Below, piece by piece: positions 1 to 7,095 of a DNA stretch of 33,113 nucleotides. The position numbers were made by a program, and so were the translations under genes. A model generated the notes under the pieces. It was not told the DNA's origin. It ran no database searches and saw only the letters and a program-made list of their open reading frames with translations. The stretch's first letter is position 1. Every line of letters starts with the position of its first letter. The stretch comes from Tychonema bourrellyi FEM_GT703 (GTDB lineage Bacteria > Cyanobacteriota > Cyanobacteriia > Cyanobacteriales > Microcoleaceae): NCBI RefSeq assembly GCF_002412335.2, contig NZ_NXIB02000022.1, forward strand, positions 1 to 33,113. The letters run 5' to 3'.

Positions 1-38
1 GCCCCATGCCCGATGCCCCATGCCCCATGCCCCACGCC
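1..38. repeat. Heptameric short tandem repeat (ATGCCCC/ATGCCCG)
   Basis: A run of 7-bp units alternating ATGCCCC and ATGCCCG begins at the window edge and is probably truncated by it. The same repeat type recurs at 9425-9496. Heptameric tandem repeats of this sort are well known in filamentous cyanobacterial intergenic DNA. No function is evident. Confidence 0.85.
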
Positions 39-78
39 TTCAGGCTGAGGATTGTCAAGAAATTTATCACTGGTGTGG

Positions 79-105
79 TTGAAGAATAAATAACTGTGTT
101 ATAGT
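79..105 (+). promoter_or_regulatory. Possible promoter of the SRP RNA gene
   Basis: TTGAAG (79-84) followed by TATAGT (100-105) gives a 15-bp spacer, with the RNA expected to begin about 12 bp later. The match is loose, the spacer is short, and no other element supports it, so this is a tentative call. Confidence 0.3.
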
Positions 106-116
106 CATAAATGAAC

Positions 117-211
117 TGGCCCCACGCGATTCCAACGCCTAAACCTTGTCAGGACCGGAAGGTAGCAGCAACACGGGATGCTTGTAATAGGCGTGGTCTC
201 CGGTTCACCTA
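117..211 (+). ncRNA. ffs: Small signal recognition particle RNA (4.5S type)
   Basis: The segment holds the SRP RNA hallmark: GTCAGGACCGGAAGG near 148-162, then AGCAGC, the conserved apical hairpin of helix 8 with its GGAA tetraloop. Flanking sequences pair into a long hairpin, e.g. ACGCCTA (134-141) with TAGGCGT (188-194), typical of the short bacterial RNA of about 100 nt. It binds Ffh to target nascent membrane and secreted proteins to the translocon. The ends are estimated from pairing and usual length and may be off by several bases. It precedes the phasin-like gene at 233 by about 20 bp. Confidence 0.9.
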
Positions 212-232
212 GTCTTATGCGGTGTAGCTCCT

Positions 233-616
233 ATGCCTGGTTTTGGAGATATTTTACAAAAAGCAGTTTACCTGGGCGTTGGGCTAGCTTCCTACGCTGG
301 CGAAAAAGCAGGTAGCAAGCTAAATGAGTTGCGCGCTGAAGCTGAAAAGCTGGCGGACGAATTGGTGAAGCGGGGCGAGATGTCCACGGAAGAAGCTCGT
401 CGCTTTGTTGATGATATGGTACAACAAGCTCAGCAGCAGCCACCCCCAGTGGAAGCGGCTGGAGATAAAAAAAACACTGAACCGCGCCGAATTGAAATTG
501 TTTCTGAAGAAGAAGATACTTCAGGAAAAAATACTAAAGAGGTCGGTGGGGTAGATAAGCTGCGCGAACAGGTGCAGAATTTACAAGACGAACTGCGACG
601 ACTGAAGCGAGATTAA
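233..616 (+). CDS. Phasin-like small coiled-coil protein
   Basis: The 127-aa product starts with a short hydrophobic/amphipathic helix (VYLGVGLASYAGEKAG, about residues 12-28), then a charged helical stretch containing EKLADELVKRGEMSTEEARRF-type heptads (about 35-65). A Gln/Pro-rich low-complexity linker (about 66-80) and a C-terminal coiled coil (about 105-127) follow. This layout matches phasin/PhaF-like regulator family proteins, which in other bacteria coat polyhydroxyalkanoate granules. Assignment to that family is by pattern and the granule role is inference. The ATG lies just downstream of the SRP RNA, with no strong ribosome binding site. A hairpin terminator follows it. Confidence 0.65.
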   Translation: MPGFGDILQKAVYLGVGLASYAGEKAGSKLNELRAEAEKLADELVKRGEMSTEEARRFVDDMVQQAQQQPPPVEAAGDKKNTEPRRIEIVSEEEDTSGKNTKEVGGVDKLREQVQNLQDELRRLKRD

Positions 617-644
617 GCTCGAAAAAGCCCGCGCGAGTCATTGA

Positions 645-679
645 GGGAACTAGGAGTCAAGCTCTTGGGCTCCCTTTTT
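645..679 (+). terminator. Rho-independent-like terminator after the phasin-like gene
   Basis: GGGA...TCCC closes an imperfect stem (one mismatch and one bulge) whose inner part is GGAG/CTCT around a TCAAG loop. It is followed directly by TTTTT at 674-678. It lies about 30 bp after the stop codon of the gene ending at 616. Confidence 0.6.
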
Positions 680-780
680 GAATATCTCCAGATAATTTCA
701 AATCAGATGTGGATGGATATCGGGCAATAGGTAATAGAATTGAGAGTAGGGTGTCAGCATTTCCGATGAGGCTGTATCCA

Positions 781-949
781 CTAAGCTGTTACGCATTTAA
801 AATGGTATTGTAGGGTGCGTAGGGGCTAAGAGAGCCATTCGCCCGTACAAGGCGTTTCCTATGTATAGTAGGGGCGAATGGCCATTCGCCCGTACAAGGC
901 TGACGCACCCTACATAGATAGTTAGTGGTTTAAATGCTCCACAGCTTAG
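781..949. repeat. MITE-like inverted-repeat element
   Basis: Ends are perfect inverted repeats CTAAGCTGT (781-789) and ACAGCTTAG (941-949), extended imperfectly by GCATTTAAA (793-801) and TTTAAATGC (929-937). Inside is a second inverted pair, GTAGGGTGCGT near 809-819 and ACGCACCCTAC near 903-913. There are also two direct copies of a block GCCATTCGCCCGTACAAGGC (834-853 and 880-899), one overlapping the palindrome GGGCGAATGGCCATTCGCCC (872-891). There is no coding capacity. It fills most of the 617-985 gap, and the remainder shows nothing recognisable. A non-autonomous mobile element is the likeliest explanation. Confidence 0.65.
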
Positions 950-985
950 CCTGTTTAATATTTTCAATAGTAGGCTTGGAAATTC

Positions 986-1429
986 ATGGAAGATTGGTCA
1001 AAAGAATTTTTTGAAGTAATGGAAAATGCTGCTTCTGAAGTAGAGCATTTTTTCAGCGATATGAACGAAGAGTTTGCTGAAATGGTAGACGTTTTGGTAA
1101 AGATGTCGGAAGAGTTTACACAACAAATACAAAATAATCTGATCGATGACATTGATGGTTATTTTAGTGAATTTGATGGTTATTTAAATGAATTAATAGA
1201 ACCGATAATTGAAGTTTATCGGGACTTCGATTCCAATATTGGCGACATAGATTCGTCTTTTGTGACTTATGTAGACCCTTCGCCGACTCAGCACCCGGCT
1301 TGTCGGGGTTGTAGCAACTATCACGGTCAAGTTTATGGGGGAAATTTGTTGGTTTGTGCGATACACCCGACTGGTGTTGAATCTGAAAGTTGTGCGGATT
1401 GGGAATCGGACGGCGATGCAGATTTTTAA
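986..1429 (+). CDS. Hypothetical acidic helical protein with C-terminal Cys motif
   Basis: The 147-aa product is strongly acidic. Residues 1-80 are helical with many Asp/Glu/Phe and Met. The C-terminal part (about 104-140) carries a Cys/His-rich signature: CRGCSNYHG, then GGNLLVCAIHP, then CADWE, i.e. C-x2-C, C and C with His residues. This fits a small metal-binding knuckle seen in many cyanobacterial hypothetical proteins; the metal role is inference. It is the first gene of a 6.5-kb same-strand run, 24 bp upstream of a Uma2 gene, so it may be cotranscribed with the defence-like genes. I do not recognise a function. Confidence 0.7.
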   Translation: MEDWSKEFFEVMENAASEVEHFFSDMNEEFAEMVDVLVKMSEEFTQQIQNNLIDDIDGYFSEFDGYLNELIEPIIEVYRDFDSNIGDIDSSFVTYVDPSPTQHPACRGCSNYHGQVYGGNLLVCAIHPTGVESESCADWESDGDADF

Positions 1430-1453
1430 GAGTTTTTGAGGGTTTAATGGCTT

Positions 1454-2023
1454 ATGGTAATGTTAATTCAATCTCCGTCAAAGATTTCTCTGGAAGAGTT
1501 TTTGCTGCTTCCAGAAACGAAGCCGGCTAGCGAGTATGTTGATGGTGAAATTTATCAAAAAGATATGCCCCAAGGAAAACACAGTACGTTACAATTTGAG
1601 TTTCCATCTGTGATTAATCGAGTTGGAAAACCGCAGAAGTTAGCTTATGCTTTTCCCGAATTGCGTTGTACTTTTGATGGACGTTCTATTGTTCCAGATA
1701 TCGCAGTATTCGAGTGGCTGCAGATTCCTCTGAATTCTCAGGGAGAAATTGAAAATCGGTTTGAAATTCCGCCCGATTGGATAATTGAGATTTTATCGCC
1801 GGATCAAAGTTCAACTCGCGTGATTAATAAGATTCTGTTTTGTTTCAAAAATAAGACTAAATTGGGTTGGCTGATTGACCCGGAAGAGCGATTAGTCATT
1901 GTTTTTAAACCGCAGCAGGAACCTGAAATTAAAGAGAATGAAGATATTTTACCTGTGCTGGATGTGTTGTCTGGTTTGCAATTATCGGCGGCAAATTTGT
2001 TTGAGCTGTTGAGTTTTAGTTAG
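1454..2023 (+). CDS. Uma2-family PD-(D/E)XK putative endonuclease
   Basis: The 189-aa product has the Uma2 (DUF820) layout: an N-terminal EYVDGEIY segment, PDIAVFEW with the first acidic residue (D82), PPDWIIEILSP with E112, and the following basic residue in STRVINK (K126). Those three residues form the PD-(D/E)XK nuclease core. Uma2 proteins are greatly expanded in cyanobacteria and mostly uncharacterised. The start used is the first ATG; a second ATG two codons later is equally possible. It sits 24 bp after the Cys-motif gene and about 50 bp before the helicase gene, in the same direction. A role alongside the helicase is inference from position. Confidence 0.85.
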   Translation: MVMLIQSPSKISLEEFLLLPETKPASEYVDGEIYQKDMPQGKHSTLQFEFPSVINRVGKPQKLAYAFPELRCTFDGRSIVPDIAVFEWLQIPLNSQGEIENRFEIPPDWIIEILSPDQSSTRVINKILFCFKNKTKLGWLIDPEERLVIVFKPQQEPEIKENEDILPVLDVLSGLQLSAANLFELLSFS

Positions 2024-2074
2024 AAATGAGTTACAGTTGAATCAGGGTAATTTTGCATCTAATGGCATTTAAAG

Positions 2075-3490
2075 GTGAATCATTCAACAGCCAATAATTC
2101 GCAATTTGGGTTTCCGAGAATGCCGCCAACGCTGCAATTGCGGCAGTATCAACAAGAAGCTGTGGCTAATTGGTTTGCAAATAATGGACGCGGTACGCTG
2201 AAGATGGCGACTGGTAGCGGTAAGACGATTACTGCATTGGCGATCGCAACTGAATTATATCAAAAAATTAACCTGCAAGTCCTGTTCATAATTTGCCCCT
2301 ATTGCCACTTGGTGAATCAGTGGGCGCGTGAATCGGAGAAATTTGGTTTGCAACCTATTTTAGCTTTTGAAGAGGCTCGTAGTTGGCAAAATAAACTGGT
2401 TGCGGGTTTGTATGAGGTGCGATCTGGCGATTCCCTACGGGATAGCTGCGCTTCACGGGCATTTCTGACAATCATCACTACTAATGCTACCTTAATGGGA
2501 GATAGTTTGCGATCGCAACTGCGCTATCTCCCAGAAAAAACTTTAATTATTGGAGACGAAGTTCACAACTTAGGCGCGCCCCGTTTAGGACAAAGTTTAC
2601 CACGGAATATTGGGCTGCGTCTCGCCCTTTCCGCCACCCCCGAAAGGCATTTTGACGAACAGGGAACCGAAGCTATTTTAGATTATTTTGGCCCAGTTTT
2701 GCAGCCAGAACTCACCTTAGCTGATGCCATTCGCCAAAAAGCATTAGTACACTATTTATACTATCCAATTTTAGTAGAACTGACCGAAGCCGAAACTCGG
2801 AAATATTCCTACTTAACTAAAAAAATTGGCTGGGCGCTTTGGGGCGATGAAAAAGGAGAAAATAATGATGCTTTAACACCTCTATTAATGCAGCGGGCTA
2901 GGTTAATTGGGGCGGCGGCAAATAAATTAACAGCTTTGCGTGAATTAATGAGTAACCGTCTCGATACTGCACACACTTTATTTTACTGTGGCGACGGTGC
3001 AATCGAAGGAACAACCCGCAAAAATAACAACCGCCAATTAATAGAAACCGCCAAGTTACTCGGTTCAGAATTAGGCTACCGAGTTAACACTTATACTGCA
3101 TCTACTCCTTTAGAAGAAAGAGAAAAATTGCGCCAACAATTTGAGAGTGGAAAATTGCAAGGTTTGGTAGCGATTCGGTGTTTAGATGAGGGCGTTGACA
3201 TTCCCGCAATTCGCAATGCTGTAATTTTAGCCAGCAGCAGCAATCCGCGCCAATTTATTCAGCGCCGGGGGCGGATTTTGCGCCCGCATCCAGGGAAGGA
3301 AAGGGCTACTTTATTTGACATGATAGTTTTGCCGCCTGATTTGGGAAGGGAGACGATAGAAGTGGAACGCAATTTACTGCGAAAGGAATTGAGGCGATTT
3401 TTAGAATTTGCAGATTTGGCTGATAATGCTGGAGAAGCTAGAGTAAAATTGCTGCAAATTCAGAGACGGTACGGGCTATTAGACATTTGA
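2075..3490 (+). CDS. DEAD/DEAH helicase, DNA phosphorothioation restriction type
   Basis: The 471-aa protein is a compact SF2 helicase. It has a Q-motif-like LRQYQQEAV (23-31), Walker A ATGSGKT (45-51), DEVH box (161-164), LSATPER motif III, and a C-terminal helicase domain ending in QFIQRRGRILRP (motif VI). No nuclease domain is visible. Length and layout match the family annotated as the DNA phosphorothioation system restriction enzyme, which co-occurs with dnd genes; that assignment is from memory of the family. GTG at 2075 is used; ATG at 2120 (residue 16) is a reasonable alternative and keeps all motifs. Codons about 117-129 are made from an interspersed repeat sequence (see finding). 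It lies upstream of the small-protein/ATPase pair. Confidence 0.8.
   Translation: MNHSTANNSQFGFPRMPPTLQLRQYQQEAVANWFANNGRGTLKMATGSGKTITALAIATELYQKINLQVLFIICPYCHLVNQWARESEKFGLQPILAFEEARSWQNKLVAGLYEVRSGDSLRDSCASRAFLTIITTNATLMGDSLRSQLRYLPEKTLIIGDEVHNLGAPRLGQSLPRNIGLRLALSATPERHFDEQGTEAILDYFGPVLQPELTLADAIRQKALVHYLYYPILVELTEAETRKYSYLTKKIGWALWGDEKGENNDALTPLLMQRARLIGAAANKLTALRELMSNRLDTAHTLFYCGDGAIEGTTRKNNNRQLIETAKLLGSELGYRVNTYTASTPLEEREKLRQQFESGKLQGLVAIRCLDEGVDIPAIRNAVILASSSNPRQFIQRRGRILRPHPGKERATLFDMIVLPPDLGRETIEVERNLLRKELRRFLEFADLADNAGEARVKLLQIQRRYGLLDI
2426..2460 (+). repeat. Interspersed repeat inside the helicase frame
   Basis: The stretch contains TTCCCTACGGGATAGCTGCG, with the small palindrome TCCCTACGGGA, closely resembling dispersed repeats common in filamentous cyanobacterial genomes (recalled, not searched). 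It is in frame and encodes roughly SGDSLRDSCASRA between helicase motifs I and II. Confidence 0.5.
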
Positions 3491-3583
3491 CATTTATCCA
3501 GGTTGGGTTTATGTTAGAGAATATATAATTATGCGATCGCAGTTTTAGTTTCTAGTTGAGTTTAGTTGCGGACGCAAAACTCA

Positions 3584-3647
3584 GAAACCCGGTTTCTTTT
3601 TATATTTCTCGTGACGCATCGTAAAACTCCTAGAAACTGGGTTTCTC
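3584..3647. repeat. Paired AGAAACCCGGTTTCT palindromes
   Basis: CAGAAACCCGGTTTCT begins near 3584 and AGAAACTGGGTTTCT begins near 3632. Each is nearly self-complementary, and together they can form a larger hairpin. A T-rich run (TTTTTAT) follows the first. The same sequence family recurs at 21722-21788. They sit in the 3491-3693 gap between the helicase and the small-protein gene and might attenuate readthrough. Confidence 0.6.
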
Positions 3648-3693
3648 GACTCCCATGCGTAAACTCTGTAGTTTTTAAGATTAGTTCAAAAAT

Positions 3694-3969
3694 ATGACTG
3701 ATAATCTGAGTCAAAATCTGATTGTACCATTTAGATATGAAGATAGTGCGATCGCCGCCGTACCAACAAATATTTTAGCAGAAAAGCGTTCTTCTTATCA
3801 AACTCATCAGGAATTGAGCGACGTACAGGAACCAATTACTAGCGCGCCGCCCGAAGTCCGGCAAATTATCGAGCGCGTATTGGAACTTGAAAAAGATAAA
3901 CTCTACATGAGGGCTCCCCGCTATATTAGCGATGACATTTTGAAAGTTATTAAGGAAGCAATTGTATGA
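3694..3969 (+). CDS. Small protein associated with DNA modification systems (putative)
   Basis: The 91-aa product has a polar, poorly structured N-terminal half and a helical C-terminal 40 residues. Those read APPEVRQIIERVLELEKDK followed by YISDDILKVIKEAIV. That C-terminal pattern resembles small proteins annotated as DNA modification system-associated, which sit beside DndD/Rad50-like ATPases; this resemblance is from memory. The stop overlaps the next start by 4 bp (ATGA, 3966-3969), so it is almost certainly translationally coupled to the ATPase and may be its partner. It lacks the features expected of DndE. Confidence 0.65.
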   Translation: MTDNLSQNLIVPFRYEDSAIAAVPTNILAEKRSSYQTHQELSDVQEPITSAPPEVRQIIERVLELEKDKLYMRAPRYISDDILKVIKEAIV

Positions 3970-6026
3970 AGTTGATTTCAATTACTCTGTGCAATTTTCG
4001 CCAGTTTTACGGCTCAACTCCCGAAATTAAGCTAGCCTATGGTGAGCGAAATATTACAGTAATTCACGGTAATAACGGTGCTGGAAAAACAGCTTTGATG
4101 AATGCCTTTACTTGGGGACTTTACGAAAATTTGAGCGGTTTTGCGGAAGAACAATTAGTAAATAAACGCGCTATTGCGGAAGCAAAACCGGGCAAACGAG
4201 TACCTTGTTGGGTAGAAATCGTGTTTGAACACGACAGCAAGCGCTACCGAGTAAGGCGTAGTCGCGATGCTTACAAAAGTCAAAATAGTGTCGAACACAG
4301 CAAAAGCGAATTGTTCATGCAGGTAGCAAAAGATGACGGTCGTTGGATGCTGCCGCCCCAGCATCCTGATGATATTATCGGACGAATTTTGCCGGAAAGT
4401 TTGCATCAATATTTCTTTTTTGACGGGGAGCGAATCGAGCAAATTGTCCGCCACGATAAAAAAGCAGAAATTGCTGAAGCTACTAAGGAATTGCTGGGAG
4501 TAGAGGTGCTGAATCGCTCGATCCGACATTTGGGAGATGCCAGAAAGTCTCTAGAAACAGATTTAAGAATGATTGGCAGTTCCGAAGTTAAGAAACTTTT
4601 GAAAGACAAGCAAAAGTTTGAGAAAGAGGTAGAACAATTTTTAGAAAAACAAGTAGAGATTGAGCAAGAATTGATTCATCAAGGCGAGTTGAGAAAAGCA
4701 GTTAACGGTGATTTACTGCAACTGGGTGGTGCTGCCGAGTTGCAAAAGTTGCGAGACGAATTGGAAAAGCAGCGCCATTTATTTAAACAACAAATTGTAC
4801 AAGCAACAGATGCTATAAAGAGAGCAATTTCTGTGCGCGGTTACGCGGTATTTCTGTCGGATGCGGCGGCTGAATTTGAAGTGATTTTAGGTGGTTTGCG
4901 GGAGAAAGGCGAGTTGCTTTCGGGGATTCAGCAGCCGTTTTTGGAAGGGTTATTAGCTCAACAGCGGTGTATCTGCGGTGCGGAATTAGTGGAGGGTTCT
5001 GAAGCTCGCGAAAATGTTAGCGGTTGGATGGATAAGGCAGGAGTTGGTGATGTGGAAGAAGCGACTATTCGGATTAGCTCACGGGTAAATGAAATTGATA
5101 GACAAGTGGCTGATTTCTGGGAGGAAATTGACCGCCAGCAAGCCAATATCAGCCACGACAGAGACGAACTTTATAAGGTGGAAACGCAGTTAGAGGATAT
5201 TCACAACAAGCTCCGAAATTTTCCAGACACCGATGTCAGCGGCTTGCAAAAGCGCTTGGATGAAATTGAGGCAAAAATTGGCGATTTGCACCGGGAATCT
5301 GGCTCTAACCAGCAGCAGATTGAGAGTTTGAGGGTGCAGGTGGCGGCTTTGGACAAGCAAATCGACAAGCAGCAACTGAATGAGGAAAGGCAAGTATTAG
5401 CTCAGCGCCGGATTTCTGCAACTCAAGGTGCGATCGATCGCCTAACTGAAGTGCGATCGCGCTTAGAAAAACAGTTTTGTTCTCAATTAGAACAGCGAGT
5501 ACAGAATATTTTTAGTCAAATTTCTTTTACTCCTTATATCCCTAAGTTGAGCGATAAATATGAGCTAACACTCGTGGAAAATACGTCAGGAAAAGAAGCT
5601 TTGGTTGCTGCTTCTACGGGGGAAAATCAAATCCTCAGTTTATCGTTTATTGGCGGGATTATCGACGGCGTGCGAGAGTGGAGTCAAAAAAATACTTTGA
5701 TGGGCCCAGATAGCAGTACATTTCCGATTGTGATGGATTCTCCCTTTGGTAGTTTGGACGAAATTTATCGAAAACAAATTGCGAATAAGCTACCGAAATT
5801 GGCAAATCAATTAATAGTTTTGGTGACAAAAACTCAGTGGCGGGGAGAAGTCGCGCAAGAGATGGAAAGTTGCACTGGGAGAGAATATGTACTTGTGTAC
5901 AATTCTCCGAAGGCTGATTGCGAAGAAGATGCGATCGAATTGGGTGGAACGTGCTATGCTTTAGTTAAGCAAAGTCCGAATGAGTTTGAATATACAGAAA
6001 TTGTAGAGGTGGATTATGGCTTCTAG
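3966..6026 (+). CDS. Rad50/SMC-like ATPase, DndD-related
   Basis: The 686-aa protein has the split ABC ATPase plan. The N-terminal lobe has Walker A GNNGAGKT (35-42), followed by long coiled coils (about 190-290 and 370-500). A central CIC pair (C335, C337) sits at the hinge, where Rad50 has its zinc hook. The C-terminal lobe has a signature-like STGENQILSLS and Walker B FPIVMDSPFGSLD (D591). This matches DndD/Rad50-type ATPases, and it is a paralogue in architecture of the gene at 14993. Its start overlaps the 91-aa gene by 4 bp, and its stop lies 11 bp inside the following Uma2 frame. A role in DNA-end or modified-site handling for the adjacent helicase is inference. Confidence 0.85.
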   Translation: MKLISITLCNFRQFYGSTPEIKLAYGERNITVIHGNNGAGKTALMNAFTWGLYENLSGFAEEQLVNKRAIAEAKPGKRVPCWVEIVFEHDSKRYRVRRSRDAYKSQNSVEHSKSELFMQVAKDDGRWMLPPQHPDDIIGRILPESLHQYFFFDGERIEQIVRHDKKAEIAEATKELLGVEVLNRSIRHLGDARKSLETDLRMIGSSEVKKLLKDKQKFEKEVEQFLEKQVEIEQELIHQGELRKAVNGDLLQLGGAAELQKLRDELEKQRHLFKQQIVQATDAIKRAISVRGYAVFLSDAAAEFEVILGGLREKGELLSGIQQPFLEGLLAQQRCICGAELVEGSEARENVSGWMDKAGVGDVEEATIRISSRVNEIDRQVADFWEEIDRQQANISHDRDELYKVETQLEDIHNKLRNFPDTDVSGLQKRLDEIEAKIGDLHRESGSNQQQIESLRVQVAALDKQIDKQQLNEERQVLAQRRISATQGAIDRLTEVRSRLEKQFCSQLEQRVQNIFSQISFTPYIPKLSDKYELTLVENTSGKEALVAASTGENQILSLSFIGGIIDGVREWSQKNTLMGPDSSTFPIVMDSPFGSLDEIYRKQIANKLPKLANQLIVLVTKTQWRGEVAQEMESCTGREYVLVYNSPKADCEEDAIELGGTCYALVKQSPNEFEYTEIVEVDYGF

Positions 6027-6672
6027 TTCGGCAATTACGCAGGTTTTGGAAAAGGATATTTGGGTGAATGCAACGTGGGAAGAGTTTCTGGCTTTTGCTG
6101 ATGACTCAACTTGGGAAAAGGGCAAGTTTTATTATTACGAACAATACATGAGGGTAGAAATGTCACCAGTAGGGCCATTGCACGGACGTCAAAATTCGAT
6201 TATCCCCTATGTAATCATTCTTTTTGCGACTTTCAGAAATATCCGAGTAGTTCAGTTTACTAATACCAGTTTTCGCAAAGCTGGTATTCGCGAGTTTCAA
6301 CCTGATTTAGCTTACTACATTGGTGCTGATTTGAGAGTTCCTCCTGATGATAGCAATTCTGTTGTTGATTTAAATATATACGATCCACCTAGTTTGGTAG
6401 TAGAAATTGGTGCATCTTCTTTTAATGATGATTTAGGTGGAAAACGGTTACTTTATGAAAGTGCAGGAATTCGCGAATATTGGGTAGATCGTGCGAATAC
6501 GCGGGAGATTTTTGCCTTTGCGATTAATGGCAAAAGTAGCGGCAGAATTGAAAATTCGCTGGTTTTACCGGGGCTGGAAATAGCTTTGGTTGAGGAAGCT
6601 TTGAACCGGAGTCTGACGCAAGATGACGGCGAGATTAATCGCTGGTTGATTCAAACTTTTAGTCAAGGTTAA
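6016..6672 (+). CDS. Uma2-family PD-(D/E)XK putative endonuclease
   Basis: The 218-aa product contains the Uma2 core: H56 in GPLHGRQN, D97 in FQPDLAYY, E130 in PPSLVVEIG, K143 in GGKRLLYESAGIREYW. The catalytic triad of a PD-(D/E)XK nuclease is therefore intact, although the usual EILS reads EIGA. The first 11 bp overlap the end of the Rad50-like ATPase gene, so translation is probably coupled to it. The C-terminus continues past the core with a short acidic helix. The overlap makes this the best nuclease candidate for the helicase/ATPase module, which has no other visible nuclease; that is inference. Confidence 0.85.
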   Translation: MASSSAITQVLEKDIWVNATWEEFLAFADDSTWEKGKFYYYEQYMRVEMSPVGPLHGRQNSIIPYVIILFATFRNIRVVQFTNTSFRKAGIREFQPDLAYYIGADLRVPPDDSNSVVDLNIYDPPSLVVEIGASSFNDDLGGKRLLYESAGIREYWVDRANTREIFAFAINGKSSGRIENSLVLPGLEIALVEEALNRSLTQDDGEINRWLIQTFSQG

Positions 6673-6677
6673 AGGAG
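6671..6677 (+). promoter_or_regulatory. Ribosome binding site deciding the MazG-like start
   Basis: AAAGGAG sits directly after the Uma2 stop. It overlaps the upstream GTG at 6677 but is 8 nt from the GTG at 6686, favouring the latter as the true start. Confidence 0.6.
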
Positions 6678-6685
6678 TGTTTGAG

Positions 6686-7024
6686 GTGGAAAAAGAGTAT
6701 TATAAGTTAGTTCGCGATCGCATTCCTGAAATTATCCGCCAAAGTGGGAATGAATGCGAGGTGGTAATTTTGTCTGAGACAGAGTATCGTCAAGCTTTGC
6801 GACATAAATTGATTGAGGAAGCTGGGGAAGTGGCGGAGGCTAATGGGGACGAGTTGGTGGCGGAATTGGCTGATTTGTATGAGGTGATAGATGCGCTGAT
6901 GCTGAGTTATGGCATTTCGGGCGATCGCATTTTGGAAGCACAAGTCAAGCGCAAAGAAGAAAGAGGCAGTTTTACACAAAAAATTATGCTGTTGCGGACA
7001 TCAAGCATTAAAGGTGAAAACTAG
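6686..7024 (+). CDS. MazG-like / phosphoribosyl-ATP pyrophosphohydrolase-family protein
   Basis: About 112 aa. After the GTG start it reads MEKEYYKLVRDRIPEII, the usual N-terminus of this family. Then come IEEAGEV and ELADLYEVIDAL, the acidic residues that hold magnesium in the all-alpha NTP pyrophosphohydrolase fold. Such enzymes hydrolyse nucleoside triphosphates to monophosphate and pyrophosphate. The substrate cannot be read from sequence; it is not a fused HisIE. It lies 13 bp after the Uma2 stop and is probably in the same transcript. Nucleotide depletion or sanitising linked to the defence genes is possible but unproven. Confidence 0.8.
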   Translation: MEKEYYKLVRDRIPEIIRQSGNECEVVILSETEYRQALRHKLIEEAGEVAEANGDELVAELADLYEVIDALMLSYGISGDRILEAQVKRKEERGSFTQKIMLLRTSSIKGEN

Positions 7025-7064
7025 AACCTCGACTTCTTAGAGAAATCGGAGATATTAAGCAGTG

Positions 7065-7070
7065 TATAAT
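7065..7070 (+). promoter_or_regulatory. Possible -10 element before the Dnd-associated gene
   Basis: A perfect TATAAT lies 26 bp upstream of the ATG at 7096, but no convincing -35 is visible. It could let the downstream gene be transcribed independently of the upstream run. Confidence 0.3.
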
Positions 7071-7095
7071 AGTTATAAACTAGATATTAATTGCA

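Noticed and set aside
3694..3969. 91-aa gene as DndE
   Set aside because: The N-terminal half is polar and the C-terminal pattern does not resemble the DndE core; overlap with the Rad50-like ATPase points to a small partner of that protein instead.
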